From Pseudomonas farsensis (lineage in GTDB: Bacteria > Pseudomonadota > Gammaproteobacteria > Pseudomonadales > Pseudomonadaceae), in NCBI RefSeq assembly GCF_014268805.2, contig NZ_JABWRF020000002.1, forward strand, positions 812,001-876,000: DNA of 64,000 nucleotides, given 5' to 3'. Below, one piece after another: positions 8,215-16,300 of the stretch. Below the pieces are notes generated by a model. It saw only the letters and a list, made by a program, of their open reading frames with translations, made no database searches and was not told the origin of the DNA. The translations under genes and the position numbers were made by a program. Positions within the stretch are counted from its first letter, which is position 1; every line of letters begins with the position of its first letter.

Positions 8215-8493
8215 ATGATTCGCAGTTTCAGGCACAAAGGCCTGCGTTTGATGTACCAGCGGGGTGATACCTCAGGGGTCAGAGGCGATCATGTTGCCAG
8301 GCTAAGGCGTTTGCTTGCATCTCTTGAGGTTGCTCAATGCCCCTCGGACTTGGACCGCCCGGGCAATCGGCTTCATCCACTGCGAGGGGAGTTGCGCAGC
8401 TTTTGGGCGGTTAATGTATCGGGCAATTGGCGGCTGGTGTTCCGCTTTATTGGTACCGATGTCGAGCTGATCGACTATCTGGATTATCACTAG
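8215..8493 (+). CDS. higB: HigB-type toxin (RelE/ParE superfamily)
   Basis: A 92-residue toxin of the HigB family, ribosome-dependent mRNA endonucleases that arrest translation when free. The family features are visible: IRSFRHKGLRLMY at the N-terminus, the middle LRRLLASLEVA helix, and the C-terminal NVSGNWRLVFRF--DVELIDYLDYH core with the Arg and His-type residues of this fold. Length and order (toxin first) are typical of higBA. The antitoxin gene begins 13 bp downstream, so they form one operon, probably repressed through the palindrome just upstream. The lower GC of the region suggests acquisition with the neighbouring PAAR locus. Confidence 0.9.
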   Translation: MIRSFRHKGLRLMYQRGDTSGVRGDHVARLRRLLASLEVAQCPSDLDRPGNRLHPLRGELRSFWAVNVSGNWRLVFRFIGTDVELIDYLDYH

Positions 8494-8506
8494 GAGACTA
8501 AGAGCC

Positions 8507-8791
8507 ATGCCCATGCACAACCCACCCCACCCAGGCGAAGCCTTGCGCGAAGACGTTCTGCCGGCGATCGGCATGAACGTCTCTAACTTGGCCCGTCATC
8601 TCGGCTATTCCCGAGGGCAGCTGTCTACGGTGCTCAACGGCCGCTCGGCCATTTCCGCCGACCTTGCCTTGCGCCTTGAACTGGCAGGCCTGGGCAGCGC
8701 CCGTCAGTACCTGGCCGAGCAGGCCGCCTACGACCTTTGGCAGGCTGCGCAACGTGAGCACCCGCCTATCGCCCGGCTTACCTTCGCCTGA
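8507..8791 (+). CDS. higA: HigA-type antitoxin (XRE-family helix-turn-helix)
   Basis: A 94-residue antitoxin and autorepressor. The N-terminus NPPHPGEALREDVLPAIGM is the HigA signature, followed by a helix-turn-helix (NVSNLARHLGYSRGQLSTVLNGRSAISADLALRL, residues about 24-58). It neutralises HigB and is expected to bind the operator upstream of higB. A second in-frame ATG two codons in (MHNPPHP) may be the true start; a GGAGA motif sits 9 bp before the first. Confidence 0.92.
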   Translation: MPMHNPPHPGEALREDVLPAIGMNVSNLARHLGYSRGQLSTVLNGRSAISADLALRLELAGLGSARQYLAEQAAYDLWQAAQREHPPIARLTFA

Positions 8792-8794
8792 GCC

Positions 8795-10582
8795 TCAATC
8801 CGCATCCGACTCAAACAACCGCTCCAGTTCAACCCGCGCTTCCTTGGCGGTCTGCATCACCTTGGCGCGGTCATCGCGGACCTGGCCTTGGGCTTCAAGC
8901 ACCTGTTCGTCATGCTCGGTGAAGCGGGCGATGCGGTCGTCGGCCTGTGCGGTGCTCAGCCCCAGCCCGACCAGGGCGCGGCGGGTCATCTCAAGGCTTG
9001 AGTAGAACGTCTCGCGGATAGGCTCGGCGCCGACATCCAGCAGCTTGTGCACATGCTGTCGGTTGCGCGCCCGGGCGATGACTTTCAGGTGCGGGTACAG
9101 GCGCTTGACCCGTTCGGCGGTGCGCGTGGTCAGCTCCGGGTCATCGGTGGTGATCACAAAATACTCAGCCTCGCCGACCTTGGCTGCATGCAGCACCTCC
9201 GGGCGCAGCGGGTCGCCGTAGAACACCGGGGCCTGCTCGAACATGCGCGTCATCTCGATGGCGTCCACCGAGGTTTCCAGGGCCACGAAGGGGATTTTCT
9301 GCGCGCGCAGGATGCGCGAGACGATCTGGCCCATGCGGCCCATGCCGACGATCACCACGCGTGGCGTGCCGGCATCGATGCGCTTGTACTGCTCCGGCAC
9401 CTCACGCTGCGCCTGCGGGCGCTTCAGGGCGCGGGCGCAGCCGAGCATCAGCAGTGGGGTCAGGGCCATCGACAGGGTGATGGTCATCATCAGCAGGTCG
9501 TAGGTCTGGGTGTCGAACAGGCCCTGGTCCTTGCCCAGCTTGAACACCACGAAGGCGAACTCGCCACCGGCCGCCAGCACCATGCCCAGGCGCAAGGCGC
9601 TGGCGCTGTTCAGCCCTCCGGCCAGGCGGCCGGTGCCGAACAACAGGGCAAGCTTTACGGCGATCAGCAGCAGTGTCAGGCCCAACAGCACCAGCGGCAT
9701 TTCCAGCAGCAGGCCAAGGTTGGCACCCATGCCGACGCTGATGAAGAACAGCCCCAGCAACAGGCCCTTGAAGGGTTCGATCTGCGATTCCAGTTCGTGC
9801 CGGTATTCCGAGTCGGCCAGCAGCAGCCCGGCGAGGAACGCGCCCAGGGCCATGGAAATGCCGGCCTCTTCCATCAACCAGGCGGTGCCTATGACCACCA
9901 GCAGCGCCGTGGCGGTGGAGACCTCCGGCAAGCCGGTGCGGGCGACGATGCGAAACAGCGGGCGCAGCAGGTAGCGCCCGCCGACGATGACGATGGCGAT
10001 GCTGGCGAACACTTTCAGGCCATGTTCCAGGCTGTCGCCGTGGCTGGTGTCGGGGCCACTGGCGGCAAGCAGTGGCACCAGGGCGATCAGCGGGATGGCG
10101 GCGATGTCCTGGAACAGCAGGATGGCAAACGCCAGGCGCCCGTGCGGCACGTTGAGCTGCTTGCTTTCGGCCAGGCTCTGCAGGCCGAGGGCGGTTGACG
10201 ACAGCGCCAGGCCCAGGCCGAGCACGATGGCGGCGGGTAGCGTCTGGCTGAAGCCGAACAGGGCGATGGCGCCGATCACTGCACCGGTCAGCAGCACCTG
10301 GGCGGCGCCTACGCCGAACACGGCTTTGCGCATCAGCCACAGGCGTCGAGGGGACAGCTCCAGGCCGATGATGAACAGCAGCAGAACCACGCCCAGTTCA
10401 GAGATGTGCGAGACGCTTTCGGTATCGCGGATCAGTCCGAGCGCCTGTGGGCCGATGGCGACACCGGCCAGCAGATAGCCGATCACTGCACCCAGTTGCA
10501 GGCGTTTGGCGAGTGGCACGGCGATGACTGCGGCGAGCAGGAAGATAACTGCGGTTTGAAGAAGGCTGCCTTCGTGTGGCAT
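8795..10582 (-). CDS. Kef-type monovalent cation:proton antiporter (CPA2 family)
   Basis: A 595-residue membrane protein. Residues about 1-375 hold roughly 12 hydrophobic helices of the CPA2 transporter, with the conserved LLFIIGLELSP and GAFLAGLLLADSEYRHELE segments; the latter matches the KefB/KefC core. Residues about 400-520 form a TrkA-N/RCK domain that binds nucleotide (RVVIVGMGRMGQIVSRIL, then FYGDPLRPEVL). The family exports K+ in exchange for H+ and in E. coli is held closed by glutathione and opened by its electrophile adducts. KefB versus KefC cannot be decided by eye. Its stop is 3 bp from higA's end (convergent). A long minus-strand promoter region with a REP pair lies upstream. 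Confidence 0.92.
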   Translation of the reverse strand: MPHEGSLLQTAVIFLLAAVIAVPLAKRLQLGAVIGYLLAGVAIGPQALGLIRDTESVSHISELGVVLLLFIIGLELSPRRLWLMRKAVFGVGAAQVLLTGAVIGAIALFGFSQTLPAAIVLGLGLALSSTALGLQSLAESKQLNVPHGRLAFAILLFQDIAAIPLIALVPLLAASGPDTSHGDSLEHGLKVFASIAIVIVGGRYLLRPLFRIVARTGLPEVSTATALLVVIGTAWLMEEAGISMALGAFLAGLLLADSEYRHELESQIEPFKGLLLGLFFISVGMGANLGLLLEMPLVLLGLTLLLIAVKLALLFGTGRLAGGLNSASALRLGMVLAAGGEFAFVVFKLGKDQGLFDTQTYDLLMMTITLSMALTPLLMLGCARALKRPQAQREVPEQYKRIDAGTPRVVIVGMGRMGQIVSRILRAQKIPFVALETSVDAIEMTRMFEQAPVFYGDPLRPEVLHAAKVGEAEYFVITTDDPELTTRTAERVKRLYPHLKVIARARNRQHVHKLLDVGAEPIRETFYSSLEMTRRALVGLGLSTAQADDRIARFTEHDEQVLEAQGQVRDDRAKVMQTAKEARVELERLFESDAD

Positions 10583-10752
10583 GGGGGCGGGCTCCGTGAA
10601 CTGCCGGGGCAGCGGTCATGTAATGGGGTCGCGCATTTTGCGTAACGGGGCGCGTTGCGACAATTGCCCTGAAGGTGAACGCATCGTCCTGTTGATATGA
10701 CCATGGCCGCGCTGGTCGGGGCTGCTGCGCACGCGTGGCTGGGCGCGTTCTT

Positions 10753-10867
10753 TGTAGGAGCGGCCTTGCGTCGCGAAAGGGCTGCGTAGCGGCCCCATGA
10801 TCTCGGCCAGCCGCAATATCGCTGGGGCTGCTACGCAGCCCTTTCGCGACGCAAGGCCGCTCCTACA
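10753..10867. repeat. REP pair in the 324-bp gap between the Kef gene and the GlxA-type gene
   Basis: Inverted units TGTAGGAGCGGCCTTGCGTC and its mirror flank a short centre; each contains its own internal GGCTGC/GCAGCC-type hairpin. The rest of this gap holds no convincing gene. The two flanking genes are both on the minus strand, so the element lies after the GlxA-type gene. Confidence 0.85.
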
Positions 10868-10906
10868 GAGCTCGTTTTCAGCCGCGAGAGTGATGCCCTG
10901 ACAGGT

Positions 10907-11875
10907 TTAAGCCAACCCCCCACCACCAAACTGCGCCCGGTACTGGTTGGGGGTCATGCCGATGCGCTCGCAGAACACCTTGCGCATATGCCGGTCACTG
11001 CCAAACCCGCTGCGTGCGGCGACTACCTTCAGCGGCAGGTCGGACGCTTCGAGCAGCTTGCGGGCATGGTCGATGCGCGCATTCTGCAAGTACTGCAACG
11101 GCGTAACCCCTACCTCGCGCTGGAACGCCCGGGCAAAGTTGCGTGCACTCATGGCCACCAGTTCGGCCATTTTCTGCACGGTGAAAGCCTCCTCGATGTG
11201 GTCGACGATGTAGGCCTGCACCCGCGCCGTGGGGCTACCATCGCGTGGCACCGCCGCCAGCAGCGGGCCGTAGGGCAACTGCCCGCCCTGGCGATGACGT
11301 GCCACCAGCAGCACCTTGGCCACCTCCAGCGCCAGGTGCTTGCCGTGGTCTTCAGCCACCACCGCCAGCGCCAGGTCGATACCGGCAGTGATGCCGCCGG
11401 AGGTGATGAGGTCGCGGTCCACCACGTAGATTTGTTCGGTCTCGACCCGCGCCTGGGGGAACTGCCGGGCCAGGCGCTCGACGTAATTCCAGTGCGTGGT
11501 GCAGCGATAGCCGCCCAACAGCCCGGCGCGCCCGAGCAGAAAAACCCCGGTGCAGATCGCCCCAAAACGCCTGGCACTGCGCGCAGCCCCCGGCAGCCAG
11601 CGCTCCAGCCCCGGCAATGCCACGTCATAGGCCCCCGGGCCACCGGGGACCAGCAGCAGGTCGACGGCTGGCGGCAGGTCTTGCAGTTGCGCGTCAGCCA
11701 GCACCCGCAGCCCACACGAGCCGCGCACCGGTTCGCTGCCCTCGGCGAGGGTGAGCAGGTGGTAGCGTTGGTCTGGGGCAAGAAACCGGTTGGCGATGGC
11801 AAAGGCATCCAAAGGGCCGGTGACATCCAGCATCAGGACATCGTTGAAAAGCACCATCGCAACCGTTTTGGACAT
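10907..11875 (-). CDS. GlxA-family transcriptional regulator (DJ-1/PfpI domain plus AraC helix-turn-helix)
   Basis: A 322-residue regulator. Residues about 4-170 form a DJ-1/PfpI-like domain (VAMVLFNDVLMLDVTGPLDA, LLLVPGGPGAYD, FGAICTGVFLLGRAGLLGG with the usual Cys position), and about 210-318 an AraC-type DNA-binding region with two helix-turn-helix units ending GFGSDRHMRKVFCERIGMTPNQYRAQF. Relatives control amine or amino-acid catabolism, such as choline, carnitine or arginine use; the effector here is unknown. Two ATG codons lie in tandem; the second (MSKTVAM) is chosen because AAGGTGA sits 6 bp in front of it. It is divergent from the minimal AraC gene, 230 bp away. Confidence 0.88.
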   Translation of the reverse strand: MSKTVAMVLFNDVLMLDVTGPLDAFAIANRFLAPDQRYHLLTLAEGSEPVRGSCGLRVLADAQLQDLPPAVDLLLVPGGPGAYDVALPGLERWLPGAARSARRFGAICTGVFLLGRAGLLGGYRCTTHWNYVERLARQFPQARVETEQIYVVDRDLITSGGITAGIDLALAVVAEDHGKHLALEVAKVLLVARHRQGGQLPYGPLLAAVPRDGSPTARVQAYIVDHIEEAFTVQKMAELVAMSARNFARAFQREVGVTPLQYLQNARIDHARKLLEASDLPLKVVAARSGFGSDRHMRKVFCERIGMTPNQYRAQFGGGGLA

Positions 11876-12105
11876 GACCATTCACCTTGATCGCCGCCTG
11901 CGCAGGCGGCCTGAAACCAGACATGCCCGGCATCTTAAGGTATCGGTATAGCGTGCCGGGCCAGCAATGTTGATAAAAACGCTCGGGCAAGCGCAACACC
12001 CCTGGCGCCACAGGGTAAAGCGCAATTAACAACTATTAAGGTTCGGCTCAGGACTTTGTCATGTCGCGGGCGCCAGACTTTCTCCATCGAAACAGGAGCG
12101 TCGTC

Positions 12106-12471
12106 ATGGCCGCTGAACCCGCCCCCGACTACCGGCTTACCCCGCCCGGCGCGTTGACCGCACAGCGCCTGCGCCAGGCCAAGGAACTGATGCTGCACAG
12201 CCCGCTGTCGATCATCGAGATCGCAAGCTTGTGCCACCTCACCCGCAGCCACTTCTCGCGCGCCTTCAAAGTCACCACCGGCCTGTCGCCGCAGGCCTGG
12301 CGCCTGCGGGCGCGGATGGAAAAGGCCAAGCGCCTGCTGGCCACCGAAGTGCCAATCACCCATGTGAGCCTTGAGTGCGGGTTCTGCGACCAGTCACATT
12401 TCACCCGCGCCTTCAGCCGTTTGGTCGGCCAGCCGCCCAAGGCGTGGCGCCAGTCGGCGCGGCATCCTTAA
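12106..12471 (+). CDS. Minimal AraC-family regulator (DNA-binding domain only)
   Basis: A 121-residue protein made almost only of the two helix-turn-helix units of the AraC family: PLSIIEIASLCHLTRSHFSRAFK (first) and PITHVSLECGFCDQSHFTRAFSRLVGQPPKAWR (second). There is no room for a ligand domain, so it resembles MarA/SoxS in size, where activity is set by the amount of protein. The start is the ATG with an AGGAG 7 bp upstream (12094-12098); a longer in-frame start 45 bp earlier lacks such a site. It precedes a YcaC-type hydrolase gene by 70 bp and may control it or the divergent GlxA-type gene. Confidence 0.85.
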   Translation: MAAEPAPDYRLTPPGALTAQRLRQAKELMLHSPLSIIEIASLCHLTRSHFSRAFKVTTGLSPQAWRLRARMEKAKRLLATEVPITHVSLECGFCDQSHFTRAFSRLVGQPPKAWRQSARHP

Positions 12472-12541
12472 ATCCATGTCATCCACTGGTATAGGCCCCA
12501 GGGCCAATACCGCCGTTGCACCCATCCAAGGAGTCACCCTC

Positions 12542-13168
12542 GTGAGCCAACCTGACTACAAGCGCTTGAACAAAGACGATGCCGTCGTGCTGCTGGTGGA
12601 CCACCAGACCGGCCTGATTTCGCTGGTGCAGGACTTCTCGCCCAACGAGTTCAAGAACAACGTGCTGGCGCTGGGCGACCTGGCCAAGTTCTTTGGCCTG
12701 CCGACCATCCTCACCACCAGTTTCGAGCAAGGCCCCAACGGCCCGCTGGTGCCCGAGCTCAAGGAAATGTTCCCGGATGCGCCGTACATCGCCCGCCCTG
12801 GCCAGATCAACGCCTGGGACAACGAAGATTTCGTCAAGGCGATCAAGGCCACCGGCCGCAAGCAACTGATCATCGCCGGTGTGGTGACCGATGTCTGCGT
12901 GGCGTTCCCGACCCTGTCGGCACTGGCCGAGGGCTTTGAAGTGTTCGTTGTGACCGATGCCTCGGGCACGTTCAACGAGACTGTGCAGCAGGCCGCATGG
13001 GCACGCATGACCCAGGCTGGCGCGCAGATGATGAACTGGTTCTCGGTGGCCTGTGAGCTGCACCGCGACTGGCGCAACGACATCGAAGGGCTGGGCAACC
13101 TGCTGTCGCAGCGGATCCCCAACTACCGCAACCTGATGAACAGCTATTCGGCGCTGACTGCGCGCTGA
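12542..13168 (+). CDS. ycaC: YcaC-type isochorismatase-family hydrolase
   Basis: A 208-residue cysteine hydrolase of the isochorismatase-like superfamily, very close in sequence to E. coli YcaC, whose substrate is not established. The catalytic set is visible: the N-terminal VVLLVDHQTGL with its Asp, a Lys in the ATGRKQLIIAG region, and the Cys in VVTDVCVAFPTLSA. The start is the GTG preceded by AAGGAG at 8 bp; it gives the standard length, whereas longer in-frame starts add unrelated residues. The gene ends shortly before a REP pair and is convergent with the giant kinase gene. Confidence 0.92.
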   Translation: MSQPDYKRLNKDDAVVLLVDHQTGLISLVQDFSPNEFKNNVLALGDLAKFFGLPTILTTSFEQGPNGPLVPELKEMFPDAPYIARPGQINAWDNEDFVKAIKATGRKQLIIAGVVTDVCVAFPTLSALAEGFEVFVVTDASGTFNETVQQAAWARMTQAGAQMMNWFSVACELHRDWRNDIEGLGNLLSQRIPNYRNLMNSYSALTAR

Positions 13169-13190
13169 ATCCAGCTACGGCCGCTCGGCA

Positions 13191-13308
13191 CTGTAGGAGC
13201 GGCCTTGTGCCGCGAAAGGGGTGCGAAGCGCCCCCAGGATTTGTCCATCACTCAGATACCGCCGGGGCTGCTTTGCAGCCCTTTCGCGGCGCAAGGCCGC
13301 TCCTACAG
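13191..13308. repeat. REP pair between convergent ycaC and sensor kinase genes
   Basis: Inverted units CTGTAGGAGCGGCCTTGTGC and its mirror, same family as 10753-10867. It lies exactly between two convergent stops and may serve as a bidirectional transcription barrier or mRNA 3' cap. Confidence 0.85.
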
Positions 13309-13322
13309 GCCTGCGTGCGCCG

Positions 13323-16300
13323 TTACTGCGCAACCGGCACACTGAAACAGATGCAGCACCCACCCAGCTCGGACGCCAGTGCCTGCAAGCGCCCACCATG
13401 GGCCTGCACCACCGACCGGCAGATCGCCAGCCCCATGCCCAGGCCGCTGCTCTTGGTCGTATGGAATGCCTCGAACACCTGCTCACGCGCATCCGCGGCG
13501 ATGCCGGGGCCATTGTCCTCGACCCGCACCAGCACCTCGCCATTGCCCAGCACCGAACTGATGCGCAGCACGCCATCGCTGCGGTAGCCGGCCAGTGCCT
13601 CAAGCGCATTGGTGATCAGGTTGTACACCAACTGTTGCATCTGCACCGGGTCGGCCTGCACCGTCACCTCGGCGTCAAGTTGCGCCTGCACTGTCACCTG
13701 ACACTTGTGCGCATCTGCCGACACCAGGCGAACCACCTGCACAATCACCTCGTCGAGCTTGAGCGCCTGAAGCTGCATCGGCGCCTGCTTGGCCAGCGCG
13801 CGCAAGGCGCGAACGATATTGGCGGCGCGCTCGCTGTCAGCACGTATGTCTTCAAGCCCGGCGATGGCCTCGTCCAGGTCCGGCTTGCCGCGCTTGAGCC
13901 AGCGCAGGCTGGCAGCGGCGTTGGAGGCGATGCCCAGCAGCGGCTGGCTGATTTCGTGGGCGATGGACACCGACAGCTCGTTCATCACCTGCAGGTGCGC
14001 ACTGCGCGCAAGCTCTGCCCGCGAGCGGCGCAGCTCGGCCTCCATCTGTGCGCGGGTCTGGTTGTCTTCGGCAAGGCGGGTGTAGAACTTGGCCGTCTGT
14101 AGCGACACGGCCGCTTGCGCCGCCAGAATCTCCAGCATCGCCAGGCGCTGGCCGCTGAACAGGTTGGGCACCAGGCGGTTTTCCAGGTACACCAGGCCAA
14201 TCGGCACGCCCTGGATCACCAGCGGCAGGCACAACACCGAACGGGCGCCACGGGCGTGCAGGTCCTGGCGGAAGGCCTCCGGGCAGTCGGCCTGGGCGTC
14301 GTGCAGCAGCAGCGCTTTCTTGCTGTGCAAGGTGGCGTTGATGATCGAGCGCGGCGCCTGGGTCATGAACTTCTGGCAGTGCTCCATGCTGACCCGCAAG
14401 CCGTCGTCGTCAATGTCGGCCAGCGCCGCCATCTGAAATTCGGCTCCGCTGACAATCAGCAACGCGCCACGGTCGGCGCCGGCATGCTGCACCAACTGGC
14501 CCATCAGTGTTTCGATCAGACCTTCGAGCAGCACCTCCTCCGACAGCGCCCGTGCCGCTTGCAGGCCGGCTTCCAGGTCGAGGTTGGCCTGTGTGCCGCT
14601 GCGCAAGGTTTCCTGCACAGGCTGGGTGCGCAAGAACGGGTGCAGGGTTTCGAGCTGGCGCACCTTGCCGGCGGCACCCCACAAGTGGAAACAGTCGCGG
14701 GCGATGCGCAGGTGCAGGTTGGCCCCCGAAATCAGCCCGCTGGGGATGCACACCTCGGCCAGTTGCTCGTGGGCAAGCGCCTGCTCGTGGATGAAGCCTG
14801 CGGCAGTGGCGGCAATTTGCGCCTGATCGAAACAGCGAATGGCCGAAAGCCCGTCGCCTTGCAGGCGGGCGATCAGCCCTTCGATCAGCAGCACCTTGTT
14901 GCGGAAGGTGGCCGGGTTGAACTGCGCCCAGTCGCTGAAACGCTGGCGCAGCTCGGCCAGGCGCGCAAGCTTGTGCTGCTGGGTGCCGGCCGCTTCCGGG
15001 CTGCCCAGGGTGAGGGCCTGGAACAGGTGCAGGTCGGCCAGGTTGATATGCGCCGGAGCTGCCCAGGCCAAGGTGCCTGCGCGCTCCAAAGTGGCGCTGG
15101 CCTGGCGGATATCGCCCAGGTAAAACGCCGCCATGCCGGCGAACAGGCACTGGAAGAACCGCGTGGTGCACGACCCGGTCTCTTCGCAGCGGCCACGGGC
15201 GCCCGGGCCGTCGCTCAGGTCGGCGACGAAAGCGTGCTGGGCCAGCAGAATGTGCTCGATATCGCGGTAGCCATAGCCGCGCACGCAGGCCAGGCCCTGG
15301 GCAATCTCGGCCCCCACCTCGGGCAGAGGCTGGCCCATCACCAAGGCGTCGGACACCGCGTGGTTGCGCGCGTAGCAGGCCATGGCCAGGTCGCCGGAGA
15401 CCCCCACCGACGCCATTGCATCCAGCGCCGTGCGCCGGGCGAACGCCATGGGCGAGGTCCAGGCGCTGACCTGGTCCAAGGCCAACAGGGAGCTGGTCAA
15501 GTCACATTCAAGGCCGTGGCGCTCGATCAGTTTGACGGCGGCCAGGCAGTACGCGTGGGCGTCGTGATAGGCGCCGAAGCGCTCGGCGCACATCACCCCG
15601 AACCAGGCCAGGCCATAGGTGCTGCCGGGGGCGACGCCGTGGGTGAGTGACAATTCGAGGATATGCGCCAGGTGCAGAAACCGCAGATCATCCGGTACGA
15701 AGAACGACGACGACAGGGTTGCGAGCAGAGCAATGGCCGCCTGCACTTCGGCACACTCGGCCCGTGGCAGTGCCTCCAGGCAGTGGCGGCCTTGCGCGTC
15801 GATCAACGCCCACACCCGCGCGTAGTGCGCTTCAACCTGCTGCGGGTCATTGCCCCTGGCAAGCTCGATGCCCAGCAGGCGCAGCCCACTCAGGGCATCG
15901 TCGATGGCGCCGTGGTAGTCCGAGCACAGGGTCTTGAGGCGGGCTTGCAGGCGGTATGCCGTGGCCTGTTCGAGCGCGGTGCTGGCATGGTAGTGGCAGT
16001 CGCGGATCCCGGCCTCGGCCTGGGGCATGCGTGACAGCAGCATGTCGCATTCGGCGGCCAGGCAGGCCAGGGCAAAGGCATGGCTATCGGCTTGCGGGCA
16101 GCGTAGTTGCAGCGCACGAGCCGCTTGCAGAAAGCCTGCCGCTTGCTCATGGGCCACCGCGTCGCGGGCTTGCGCAGCGGCTTCGAGCAGCACCGGCAGA
16201 AAGTCTGCGCACTCTTGGGCCGTGAAGTTGCCAGGTGCTGCGCGCTGCAACTGGTTGGCCAGCTCGAACACCGCTTCATGCGGGTGTTCGCGGCCCATCT

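Noticed and set aside
8008..8235. 75-codon minus-strand frame overlapping the higB start
   Set aside because: It has no usable ribosome binding site or recognisable features and would cover the operator and start of higB.
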